In this document: positions 1 to 11,391 of the stretch, one piece after another
How positions within the stretch are numbered: position 1 is the stretch's first letter
Layout of the letters: each line of letters opens with the position of its first letter
Assembly: GCF_051401765.1 (NCBI RefSeq)
Contig: NW_027480422.1
Coordinates: 16,014,001-16,078,000 of the forward strand
From: Calliopsis andreniformis
Lineage: Eukaryota; Arthropoda; Insecta; Hymenoptera; Andrenidae
Direction: 5' to 3'
Length of the DNA stretch: 64,000 nt
Notes under the pieces: generated by a model
The model's database searches: none
Seen by the model: only the letters and a program-made list of their open reading frames with translations
Told to the model about the DNA's origin: nothing
Program-made: the position numbers and the translations under genes

Positions 1-154
1 ATTACTTTCACACTGGTTGCAATTATTCGTTTTATACGATGGAAAAACTGTTGTATTTATTTTGTATTTGGTGCTTCTGGCGTTGACTTCTTAGGCCCTA
101 ACTATTGGATCTGGTGGACCAACGCCCTAGAGTGAAGCCTAGGTGGCCCGGAAC

Positions 155-320
155 GTGGAAATGACCATCACTTTCACACTGGTTGCAATTATTCCCGTTA
201 TACGATGGAAAAACTGTTGTATTTATATTATATTTTATGCTTCTGGCGTTGACTTTTAAGGCCCTAACTATTCGATGTGGTGGAGCAACGCCCTAGAGTG
301 AAGCCTAGGTTGACGGGAGC
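155..320 (+). repeat. Representative 166 bp monomer
   Basis: One complete unit, used here as the reference phase, starting at the GTGGAAATG word and ending just before the next GTAGAAATG at 321. The consensus I derived by eye is exactly 166 bp with about 69 G or C. It has an A/T-rich centre (AAAAACTGTTGTATTTATATTG followed by TATTTTATG) and a G/C-richer last third. Conserved six-base sites include CCTAGG and the TCGA within ATTCGAT, so a digest cutting at either should give a ladder of about 166 bp. This copy ends in TTGACGGGAGC rather than the usual TTGCCCGGAAC. Confidence 0.9.
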
Positions 321-449
321 GTAGAAATGACCATTACCTTCACACTGTTTGTAATTATTCCTGTTATACGATGGAAAACTGTTGGATTTTTATTGTATTT
401 TATGCTTCTGGCGTTGACTTCTAAGGCCGCAGCTATTCGATGTGGTGGA

Positions 450-478
450 GCAACGCCCTAGAGTGAAGCCTAGGTTGC
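450..478. other. Imperfect dyad (bulged hairpin) present once per consensus monomer
   Basis: An example of a 29 bp inverted repeat found in monomers that match the consensus. The outer arms are GCAA and TTGC, the inner arms are CCTAG and CTAGG. The loop is AGTGAAGC and three unpaired bases (CGC) lie between the two left arms. That gives nine base pairs with one bulge. Because it is part of the consensus, an intact or slightly damaged version recurs about every 166 bp. Many monomers carry changes in one arm, for example CCAG for CTAG, or CTAAG for CTAGG. Folding in the cell is inference; only the symmetry is seen. Confidence 0.6.
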
Positions 479-1320
479 CTGAAACGTAGAAATGTCCATT
501 ACTTTCACACTGGTTGCAATTATACCTGTTATACGATGAAACAACTGTTGTATTTTTATTTTATTTTATGCTTCTGGCGTTGACGTCTAAGGCCCTAACT
601 ATTCGATCTGGTGGAGCAACGCCCTAGAGTGAAGCCTAGGTTTACCGGAGCGTAGAAATGACTATTACCTTCACACTGTTTGCAATTATTCCCGTCATGC
701 GATGGAAAAACTGTTGGATTTTTATTGTACTTTATGCTTCTGGCGTTGACTTCTAAGGCCCTATCTATTCGATCTGGTGGAGCAATGCCTCAGAGTTAAG
801 TCTAGGATGCCCGTAACGCTGAAATGGCCATCACTTTCACACTGGTTGCAATTATTCGTTTTGCACGATGGAAAAACTGTTGTATTTTTATTGTATTTTA
901 TGCTTCTGGCGTTGACTTCGTAGGCCCTAACTATTCCATCCAGTGCAGCAACGCCCTAGAGTGAAGTCGAGATTGCCCGGAACGTAGAAATGACCGTTAC
1001 TTTCACACTGTTTGCAATTATTCTTTTTATACGATGGAAAAACTGTTGTATTTATATTGTATTTTATTCTTCTGGCATTGACTTTTAAGGCCCTAACTGT
1101 TCGATCTGGTAGAACAACGACCTAGAATGAAGCCAAGGTTGCCCGGAAAGTAGAAATGGCCATCACTTTCACTCTGGTTTCAATTATTCATGCTATACGA
1201 TGGAAAAACTGTTGTATTTTTATTGTATTTCATGCTTCTGGTATTGACTTCTTAGGCCCTAAACATTCGATCCGGTGGAGCATCGCCCTAGAGTGAGGCC
1301 TAGGTTGCCCGGAACGTAGA

Positions 1321-1652
1321 AAGGACCGTTACTTTCACAATGTTTGCAATCATTAATTGTATACGACGGAAAAACAGTTGTATTTATATTGTATTTTATG
1401 CTTCTGGCGTTGACTTCTAAGGCCGTAGCTATTCGATCTGGTAGAACAACGACCTAGAGTGAAGCCTCAGTTGCCCGAGCCGTAGAAGTGACCATTACTT
1501 TCACACTGTTTGCAATTATTCATTTTATACGATAGAAAAACTGTTGTATTTATATTGTATTCTTTTATTCGGGCATTGACTTCTATGGCCCTACCTATTC
1601 GATCTGGTGGAGCAACGCCCTAGAGTGAAGCCAAGGTTGCCCGGAACGTAGA
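1321..1652 (+). repeat. 332 bp (two-monomer) insertion specific to unit A
   Basis: At 1321 unit A reads AAGGACCGTTACTTTC and continues for two monomers before GTAGAAATGACCGTTAC at about 1649. The aligned place in unit B (about 6467) goes straight to that second point. The two extra monomers closely resemble the two that follow them (1653-1984): both pairs have the TCAGTTGCCCGAGCCG and TCTTTTATTCGGGCATT variants. This points to a local dimer duplication in A, or a dimer loss in B. Confidence 0.75.
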
Positions 1653-2924
1653 AATGACCGTTACTTTCACAATGTTTGCAATTATTCATTTTATACGATG
1701 GAAAAACTGTTGTATTTATATTGTATTTTATGCTGCTGGCGTTGACTTCTAAGGCCGTAGCTATTCGATCTGATGGAACAACGCCATAGAGTGAAGCCTC
1801 AGTTGCCCGAGCCGTAGAAATGACCATTACTTTCACACTGTTTGCAATTATTCATTTTATACGATGGAAAAGCTGTTGTATTTATATTGTATTCTTTTAT
1901 TCGGGCATTGACTTCTATGGCCCTACCTATTCGATCTGGTGGAGCAACGCCCTAGAGTCAAGCCTAGGTTGCACGGAACGTAGAAACGATACATTATTTT
2001 CGCACTGGTTGCAACTATTCATTTTATACGATGGAAGATCTGTTGCATTTATATTGTATTTTATGCTTCTGGCGTTGACTTCTAAGGACGTAGCTAGTCG
2101 ATCTGGTGGAACAACGCCGTAGAGTGAAGCCTAAGTTGCCCGGGCCGTAGAAATGACCATTCCTTTCACGCTGGTTGCAATTATTCGTTTTTTACGATGG
2201 AAAAACTGTTGTATTTATTTTGTATTTGGTGCTTCCCGCGTGGACTTCTTAGGCCCCAACTATTGGATCTGGTGGACCAACGCCCTAGAGTGTTGCCTAG
2301 GTTCCCCGGAACATAGAAGTGACCATTACTTTCACACTGCTTGCAATTATTCATTTTATACGATGGTAAAACTGTTGTACTGATATTGTATTTTATTTTT
2401 CTGGCATTCACTTTTAAGGCCCTAACTATTCGATGTGGTGGAGCAACGCCCTAGAGTGAAGCCTAGGTTGACCGGAACGCAGAAATGATCATAACTTTCA
2501 TACTGTTTGCAATTATTCATGCTATACGATGGAAAAACTGTTGTATTTTTATTGTATTCAATGCTCCTGGCGCTGACTTCGAAGTCCCCAGCTATTCGAT
2601 CTGATGGAGCAACGCCCTAGGGCGAATCCTAGGTTGCCCGGAACGTAGAAATGACCAGTACTTTCACACTGGTTGCAATTGTTCCTGTTATACGATGGAA
2701 AAACTGTTGCATTTATATTGTATTTTATGCTTCTGGCGTTGACCCCTAAGGCCCTAACTATTCAATCTGGTGGAGCAACGCCCTAGAGTGAAGAATAGGT
2801 TGCCCGGAATGTTGAAATAACCAGTACTTTCACACTGGTTGCAGTTGCTCCTGTTATACCATGGAAAAACTGTTGGATTTTTATTGTATTTTATGCATCT
2901 GGCGTTGAACTCTAAGTCCCTAGC

Positions 2925-4418
2925 TATTCGATCTGGTGGAGCAACGCCCTAGAGTGAAGCCTAGGTATCCCGGAACGTAGAAATGACCATTAGTTTCACA
3001 CTGTTTACAATTATTCATTTTATACGGTGGAAAAACTGTTGTATTTATATCGTATCTTATGCTTCTGGCGTTGTCTTCTTAGGCCCTAACTGTTCGATCT
3101 GGTGGAACTACGCCCTAGAATGAGGCCTAGGTTGCCCGGAACGTAGAAATGACCATTACATTTACACAGGTTGCTATTATTCGTTCTATGTGATGGAAAA
3201 ACTGTTGTATTTATATTGTATTTTATGCTTCTGGCGTTGACTTCTTAGGCCCTAACTGTTCGTTCTGGTAGAACAACGACCTAGAATGAAGCCAAGGTTG
3301 CCCGAAACGTAGAAATGGCCATCGCTTTCACACTGTTTGCAATTATTCCTGTTATACGATGGAAAAACTGTAGTATTTATATGGTATTTTATGCATCTGG
3401 CGTTGGCTTCTAACGCCCTACCTATTCGATCTGGTGGTGCGACGCCCTAGAGTCAAGCCTAGGGTGCACGGAACGTAGAAAAGATACATTATTTTCGCAC
3501 TGATTGCAACTATTCATTTTATACGATGGAAGATCTGTTGCATTTATATTGTATTTTATGCTTCTGGCGTTGACTTCTAAGGACGTAGCTATTCGATCTG
3601 GTGGAACAATGCCATAGAGTGAAGCCTAAGTTGCCCGGGCCGTAGAAATGACCAATACTTTCACACTGGTTGCAATTATTCGTATTTTACGATGGAAAAC
3701 CTGTTGTATTTATTTTGTATTTGGTGCTTCTCGCGTTGACTTCTTAGGCACCAACAACTGGATCTGGTGGACCAACGCCCTAGAGTGATGCCTACGTTGC
3801 CCCGAACGTAGAAATGACCATTACTTTCACACTGCTTGCAATTATTCATTTTATACGATGGAAAAACTGTTGCATTTATATTGTATTTTATGCTTCTGGC
3901 GTAGACTTCTAAGGCCCTAACTATTCAATCTGGTGGAGGAACGCCCTAGAGTGAAGAATAGGTTGCCCGGAATGTAGAAATGACCAGTACTTTCTCACTG
4001 GTTCCAGTTACTGCTGTTATACCATGGAAAAACTGTTGGATTTTTATTGTATTTTATGCTTCTGGCGTTGAATTCTAAGTCTCTAGCTATTCGATCTGGT
4101 GGAGCAACGAGCTAGAGTGAAGCCTAGGTTTCCGGGAACGTAGAAATGACCATTGCTTTCACACTGTTTGCAATTATTCCTGTTATACGATGTAAAAGCT
4201 GTTGTACGTATATCGTATTTTATGCTTCTGGCGTTGATTTCTAAGGTCCTAACTATTCGATATGGTGGAACAACGCCATAGAGTGAAGCCTAAGTTGCCC
4301 GGAACGTAGAAATGACCATAACTTTCACACTGGTGCTATTATTCGTTTTATACGATGGAAAAACTGTTGTACTTATATTGTATTTTATGCTTCTCGCGTT
4401 GACTTCTAAGGCCCTAGC
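2925..4418 (+). repeat. First member of the inner duplication within unit A (9 monomers)
   Basis: This corresponds to 7740-9565 of unit B but is shorter by one dimer. A second, partial member follows at 4419-5066 and begins with the same CTAGGTATCCCGG and CATTAGTTTCACACTG variants. The inner duplication therefore predates the 31-monomer duplication, since both large units contain it. Confidence 0.7.
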
Positions 4419-7400
4419 TATTCGATCTGGTGGAGCAACGCCCTAGAGTGAAGCCTAGGTATCCCGGAACGTAGAAATGACCATTAGTTTCACACTGTTT
4501 ACAATTATTCATTTTATACGGTGGAAAAACTGTTGTATTTATATCGTATCTTATGCTTCTGGCGTTGTCTTCTTAGGCCCTAACTGTTCGCTCTGGTGGA
4601 ACTACGCCCTAGAATGAGGCCTAGGTTGCCCGGAACGTAGAAATGACCATTACATTTACACAGGTTGCTATTATTCGTTCTATGTGATGGAAAAACTGTT
4701 GTATTTATATTGTATTTTATGCTTCTGGCGTTGACTTCTTAGGCCCTAACTGTTCGTTCTGGTAGAACAACGACCTAGAATGAAGCCAAGGTTGCCCGAA
4801 ACGTAGAAATGGCCATCGCTTTCACACTGTTTGCAATTATTCCTGTTATACGATGGAAAAACTGTAGTATTTATATGGTATTTTATGCATCTGGCGTTGG
4901 CTTCGAACGCCCTAACTATTCGATCTGATGGAGCAGCGCCCTAGAGTGAAGCTAAGGTTGCCCGGAACCTAGAAATGACCGTTACTTTCACAATGTTTGC
5001 AATTATTCATTTTATACGATGGAAAAACTGTTGTATTTATATTGTATTTTATGCTTCTGGCGTTGATCTCTGAGGCCGTAGCTATTCGATGTGGTGGAGC
5101 AACGCCATAGAGTGAAGACTAAGTTGCCCGGGCCGTAGAAATGACCATTGCTTTCACACTGTTTGCAATTATTCCTGTTATACGATGGAAAAACTGTGGT
5201 ACGTATATCGTATTTTATGCTTCTGGCGTTGATTTCTAAGGTCCTAACTATTCGATCTGGTGGAGCAACGCCCTAGAGTGAAGCCTAGGTTTACCGGAGC
5301 GTAGAAATGACCATTACTTTCACACTGTTTGCAATTATTCATTTTATACGATGGAAAAGCTGTTGTACTTATATTGTATTTTATGCTTCTCGCGTTGACT
5401 TCTAAGGCCCTAGCTATTCGATCTGGCGGAGCAACGTCCTAGAGTGACGCCTAGGTTGCCCGGAACGTAGAAATGACCATAACTTTCACACTGGTTGCAA
5501 TTATCCCTTTTATACGATGCAAGAACTGTTGTATTTTTATTGTATTTTATGCTTCTGGCGTTGACTTCTTAGGCCCTAGCTATTCGATCCGGTGGAGCAA
5601 CGCCCTAGAGTGAGGCCTAGGTTGCCCGGAACGTAGAAATGACCGTTATTTTCACAATGTTTGCAACCATTAATTGTATACGATGGAAAAACTGTTGTAT
5701 TTATATTGTATTTTATGCTTCTGGCGTTGACGTCTAAGGCCCTAACTATTCGATCTGGTGGAGCAACGCCCTAGAGTGAAGCCTAGGTTTACCGGAGCGT
5801 AGAAATGACTATTACCTTCACACTGTTTGCAATTATTCCCGTCATGCGATGGAAAAACTGTTGGATTTTTATTGTACTTTATGCTTCTGGCGTTGACTTC
5901 TAAGGCCCTATCTATTCGATCTGGTGGAGCAATGCCTCAGAGTGAAGTCTAGGATGCCCGTAAGGCTGAAATGGCCATCACTTTCACACTGGTTGCAATT
6001 ATTCGTTTTGCACGATGGAAAAACTGTTGTATTTTTATTGTATTTTATGCTTCTGGCGTTGACTTCGTAGGCCCTAACTATTCCATCCAGTGCAGCAACG
6101 CCCTAGAGTGAAGTCGAGATTGCCCGGAACGTAGAAATGACCGTTACTTTCACACTGTTTGCAATTATTCTTTTTATACGATGGAAAAACTGTTGTATTT
6201 ATATTGTATTTTATTCTTCTGGCATTGACTTTTAAGGCCCTAACTGTTCGATCTGGTAGAACAACGACCTAGAATGAAGCCAAGGTTGCCCGGAAAGTAG
6301 AAATGGCCATCACTTTCACTCTGGTTTCACTTATTCATGCTATACGATGGAAAAACTGTTGTATTTTTATTGTATTTCATGCTTCTGGTATTGACTTCTT
6401 AGGCCCTAAACATTCGATCCGGTGGAGCATCGCCCTAGAGTGAGGCCTAGGTTGCCCGGAACGTAGAAATGACCGTTACTTTCACAATGTTTGCAATTAT
6501 TCATTTTATACGATGGAAAAACTGTTGTATTTATATTGTATTTTATGCTGCTGGCGTTGACTTCTAAGGCCGTAGCTATTCGATCTGATGGAACAACGCC
6601 ATAGAGTGAAGCCTCAGTTGCCCGAGCCGTAGAAATGACCATTACTTTCACACTGTTTGCAATTATTCATTTTATACGATGGAAAAGCTGTTGTATTTAT
6701 ATTGTATTCTTTTATTCGGGCATTGACTTCTATGGCCCTACCTATTCGATCTGGTGGAGCAACGCCCTAGAGTCAAGCCTAGGTTGCACGGAACGTAGAA
6801 ACGATACATTATTTTCGCACTGGTTGCAACTATTCATTTTATACGATGGAAGATCTGTTGCATTTATATTGTATTTTATGCTTCTGGCGTTGACTTCTAA
6901 GGACGTAGCTAGTCGATCTGGTGGAACAACGCCGTAGAGTGAAGCCTAAGTTGCCCGGGCCGTAGAAATGACCATTCCTTTCACGCTGGTTGCAATTATT
7001 CGTTTTTTACGATGGAAAAACTGTTGTATTTATTTTGTATTTGGTGCTTCCCGCGTGGACTTCTTAGGCCCCAACTATTGGATCTGGTGGACCAACGCCC
7101 TAGAGTGTTGCCTAGGTTCCCCGGAACATAGAAGTGACCATTACTTTCACACTGCTTGCAATTATTCATTTTATACGATGGTAAAACTGTTGTACTGATA
7201 TTGTATTTTATTTTTCTGGCATTCACTTTTAAGGCCCTAACTATTCGATGTGGTGCAGCAACGCCCTAGAGTGAAGCCTAGGTTGACCGGAACGCAGAAA
7301 TGATCATAACTTTCATACTGTTTGCAATTATTCATGCTATACGATGGAAAAACTGTTGTATTTTTATTGTATTCAATGCTCCTGGCGCTGACTTCGAAGT

Positions 7401-7739
7401 CCCCAGCTATTCGATCTGATGGAGCAACGCCCTAGGGCGAATCCTAGGTTGCCCGGAACGTAGAAATGACCAGTACTTTCACACTGGTTGCAATTGTTCC
7501 TGTTATACGATGGAAAAACTGTTGCATTTATATTGTATTTTATGCTTCTGGCGTTGACCCCTAAGGCCCTAACTATTCAATCTGGTGGAGCAACGCCCTA
7601 GAGTGAAGAATAGGTTGCCCGGAATGTTGAAATAACCAGTACTTTCACACTGGTTGCAGTTGCTCCTGTTATACCATGGAAAAACTGTTGGATTTTTATT
7701 GTATTTTATGCATCTGGCGTTGAACTCTAAGTCCCTAGC

Positions 7740-9565
7740 TATTCGATCTGGTGGAGCAACGCCCTAGAGTGAAGCCTAGGTATCCCGGAACGTAGAAATG
7801 ACCATTAGTTTCACACTGTTTACAATTATTCATTTTATACGGTGGAAAAACTGTTGTATTTATATCGTATCTTATGCTTCTGGCGTTGTCTTCTTAGGCC
7901 CTAACTGTTCGATCTGGTGGAACTACGCCCTAGAATGAGGCCTAGGTTGCCCGGAACGTAGAAATGACCATTACATTTACACAGGTTGCTATTATTCGTT
8001 CTATGTGATGGAAAAACTGTTGTATTTATATTGTATTTTATGCTTCTGGCGTTGACTTCTTAGGCCCTAACTGTTCGTTCTGGTAGAACAACGACCTAGA
8101 ATGAAGCCAAGGTTGCCCGAAACGTAGAAATGGCCATCGCTTTCACACTGTTTGCAATTATTCCTGTTATACGATGGAAAAACTGTAGTATTTATATGGT
8201 ATTCTATGCATCTGGCGTTGGCTTCTAACGCCCTAACTATTCGATCTGATGGAGCAACGCCCTAGAGTGAAGCTAAGGTTGCCCGGAACCTAGAAATGAC
8301 CGTTACTTTCACAATGTTTGCAATTATTCATTTTATACGATGGAAAAACTGTTGTATTTATATTGTATTTTATGCTTCTGGCGTTGACTTCTAAGGCCGT
8401 AGCTATTCGATCTGATGGAACAACGCCATAGAGTGAAGCCTCAGTTGACCGAGCCGTAGAAATGACCATTACTTTCACACTGTTTGCAATTATTCATTTT
8501 ATACAATGGAAAAGCTGTTGTATTTATATTGTATTCTATTCTTCGGGCATTGACTTCTATGGCCCTACCTATTCGATCTGGTGGTGCAGCGCCCTAGAGT
8601 CAAGCCTAGGGTGCACGGAACGTAGAAAAGATACATTATTTTCGCACTGATTGCAACTATTCATTTTATACGATGGAAGATCTGTTGCATTTATATTGTA
8701 TTTTATGCTTCTGGCGTTGACTTCTAAGGACGTAGCTATTCGATCTGGTGGAACAATGCCATAGAGTGAAGCCTAAGTTGCCCGGGCCGTAGAAATGACC
8801 AATACTTTCACACTGGTTGCAATTATTCGTATTTTACGATGGAAAACCTGTTGTATTTATTTTGTATTTGGTGCTTCTCGCGTTGACTTCTTAGGCACCA
8901 ACAACTGGATCTGGTGGACCAACGCCCTAGAGTGATGCCTACGTTGCCCCGAACGTAGAAATGACCATTACTTTCACACTGCTTGCAATTATTCATTTTA
9001 TACGATGGAAAAACTGTTGCATTTATATTGTATTTTATGCTTCTGGCGTAGACTTCTAAGGCCCTAACTATTCAATCTGGTGGAGGAACGCCCTAGAGTG
9101 AAGAATAGGTTGCCCGGAATGTAGAAATGACCAGTACTTTCTCACTGGTTCCAGTTACTGCTGTTATACCATGGAAAAACTGTTGGATTTTTATTGTATT
9201 TTATGCTTCTGGCGTTGAATTCTAAGTCTCTAGCTATTCGATCTGGTGGAGCAACGAGCTAGAGTGAAGCCTAGGTTTCCGGGAACGTAGAAATGACCAT
9301 TGATTTCACACTGTTTGCAATTATTCCTGTTATACGATGTAAAAGCTGTTGTACGTATATCGTATTTTATGCTTCTGGCGTTGATTTCTAAGGTCCTAAC
9401 TATTCGATATGGTGGAACAACGCCATAGAGTGAAGCCTAAGTTGCCCGGAACGTAGAAATGACCATAACTTTCACACTGGTGCTATTATTCGTTTTATAC
9501 GATGGAAAAACTGTTGTACTTATATTGTATTTTATGCTTCTCGCGTTGACTTCTAAGGCCCTAGC
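7740..9565 (+). repeat. 11-monomer tandem duplication, first member (1826 bp)
   Basis: Sequence from about 7740 to 9570 recurs exactly 1826 bp downstream, and the second member starts where this one ends. Shared markers include CTAGGTATCCCGG, CATTAGTTTCACACTG, GTTCTATGTGATGG, ACTGTAGTATTTATATGG, AAAAGATACATTATTTTCG and the short CTGGTGCTATTATTCG monomer. Confidence 0.85.
8236..8567 (+). repeat. 332 bp (two-monomer) segment present in unit B, absent from unit A
   Basis: Unit A passes from GGCTTCTAACGCCCTA (ending 3420) straight to CCTATTCGATCTGGTGGTGC. In unit B the same two points lie 332 bp further apart. The extra pair has the AACCTAGAAATGACCG and TCAGTTGACCGAGCCG variants. Similar pairs occur at about 10,100-10,430 and 13,420-13,750, so loss from unit A is as likely as gain in B. 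Confidence 0.75.
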
Positions 9566-11391
9566 TATTCGATCTGGTGGAGCAACGCCCTAGAGTGAAG
9601 CCTAGGTATCCCGGAACGTAGAAATGACCATTAGTTTCACACTGTTTACAATTATTCATTTTATACGGTGGAAAAACTGTTGTATTTATATCGTATCTTA
9701 TGCTTCTGGCGTTGTCTTCTTAGGCCCTAACTGTTCGCTCTGGTGGAACTACGCCCTAGAATGAGGCCTAGGTTGCCCGGAACGTAGAAATGACCATTAC
9801 ATTTACACAGGTTGCTATTATTCGTTCTATGTGATGGAAAAACTGTTGTATTTATATTGTATTTTATGCTTCTGGCGTTGACTTCTTAGGCCCTAACTGT
9901 TCGTTCTGGTAGAACAACGACCTAGAATGAAGCCAAGGTTGCCCGAAACGTAGAAATGGCCATCGCTTTCACACTGTTTGCAATTATTCCTGTTATACGA
10001 TGGAAAAACTGTAGTATTTATATGGTATTTTATGCATCTGGCGTTGGCTTCGAACGCCCTAACTATTCGATCTGATGGAGCAGCGCCCTAGAGTGAAGCT
10101 AAGGTTGCCCGGAACCTAGAAATGACCGTTACTTTCACAATGTTTGCAATTATTCATTTTATACGATGGAAAAACTGTTGTATTTATATTGTATTTTATG
10201 CTTCTGGCGTTGACTTCTAAGGCCGTAGCTTTTCGATCTGATGGAACAACGCCATAGAGTGAAGCCTCAGTTGACCGAGCCGTAGAAATGACCATTACTT
10301 TCACACTGTTTGCAATTATTCATTTTATACGATGGAAAAGCTGTTGTATTTATATTGTATTCTTTTCTTCGGGCATTGACTTCTATGGCCCTACCTATTC
10401 GATCTGGTGGAGCAACGCCCTAGAGTCAAGCCTATGGTGCACGGAACGTAGAAAAGATACATTATTTTCGCACTGATTGCAACTATTCATTTTATACGAT
10501 GGAAGATCTGTTGCATTTATATTGTATTTTATGCTTCTGGCGTTGACTTCTAAGGACGTAGCTATTCGATCTGGTGGAACAATGCCATAGAGTGAAGCCT
10601 AAGTTGCCCGGGCCGTAGAAATGACCAATACTTTCACACTGGTTGCAATTATTCGTATTTTACGATGGAAAACCTGTTGTATTTATTTTGTATTTGGTGC
10701 TTCTCGCGTTGACTTCTTAGGCACCAACTACTGGATCTGGTGGACCAACGCCCTAGAGTGATGCCTACGTTGCCCCGAACGTAGAAATGACCATTACTTT
10801 CACACTGCTTGCAATTATTCATTTTATACGATGGAAAAACTGTTGCATTTATATTGTATTTTATGCTTCTGGCGTTGACTTCTAAGGCCCTAACTATTCA
10901 ATCTGGTGGAAGAACGGCCTAGAGTGAAGAATAGGTTGCCCGGAATGTAGAAATGACCAGTACTTTCTCACTGGTTGCAGTTACTGCTGTTATACCATGG
11001 AAAAACTGTTGGATTTTTATTGTATTTTATGCTTCTGGCGTTGAATTCTAAGTCTCTAGCTATTCGATCTGGTGAATCAACGAGCTAGAGTGAAGCCTAG
11101 GTTTCCGGGAACGTAGAAATGACCATTGCTTTCACACTGTTTGCAATTATTCCTGTTATACGATGTAAAAGCTGTTGTACGTATATCGTATTTTATGCTT
11201 CTGGCGTTGATTTCTAAGGTCCTAACTATTCGATATGGTGGAACAACGCCATAGAGTGAAGCCTAAGTTGCCCGGAACGTAGAAATGACCATAACTTTCA
11301 CACTGGTGCTATTATTCGTTTTATACGATGGAAAAACTGTTGTACTTATATTGTATTTTATGCTTCTCGCGTTGACTTCTAAGGCCCTAGC
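9566..11391 (+). repeat. 11-monomer tandem duplication, second member (1826 bp)
   Basis: The tandem partner of 7740-9565 with the same marker order. It diverges at about 11,396, where GGCGGAGCAACGCC replaces GGTGGAGCAACGCC. The first four monomers are also the end of the 31-monomer unit B match. Confidence 0.85.

Larger units (their letters stand above)
1..564 (+). repeat. Left-edge monomers before the 31-monomer blocks
   Basis: About three and a half monomers that do not belong to the 5147 bp duplication that begins near 565. The first unit has the GTATTTGGTGC variant in place of GTATTTTATGC, together with TATTGGATCTGGTGGACC. That variant recurs at about 2220, 3720, 7030, 8870, 10690 and 11860. 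Nothing other than satellite is present. Confidence 0.85.
565..5711 (+). repeat. 31-monomer higher-order unit A (5147 bp)
   Basis: Sequence from about 565 to 5066 recurs about 5147 bp downstream. Examples are the CCCGTCATGCGATGG block (about 688 and 5835), the CCATCCAGTGCAGC block (about 926 and 6073) and TTGCACGATGG (861 and 6008). Between about 1653 and 3420 the offset is 4815 bp because unit A carries a dimer that unit B lacks. It returns to 5147 bp after about 3421 because unit B carries a dimer that unit A lacks. The last part, about 5067-5711, instead resembles 11,708-12,352 (offset 6641 bp, 40 monomers), with a two-monomer patch in the middle that does not match. Confidence 0.85.
5712..10212 (+). 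repeat. 31-monomer higher-order unit B
   Basis: The second copy of the 5147 bp block, lying directly after the first. It matches unit A as far as about 10,212, where it reads TTGACTTCTAAGGCCG while unit A (5065) reads TTGATCTCTGAGGCCG. It contains a dimer at about 8236-8567 that is missing from A, and it lacks A's dimer at 1321-1652. Long matched stretches show only occasional substitutions by eye. Confidence 0.85.

Noticed and set aside
1820..2122. Open frame of 100 codons on the plus strand, repeated at 6635-6937
   Set aside because: It lies across two satellite monomers and has a copy only because the DNA is duplicated. A 166 bp unit shifts frame each time, there is no codon bias, and the start is the ATGACC word of the repeat. 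Not a gene.
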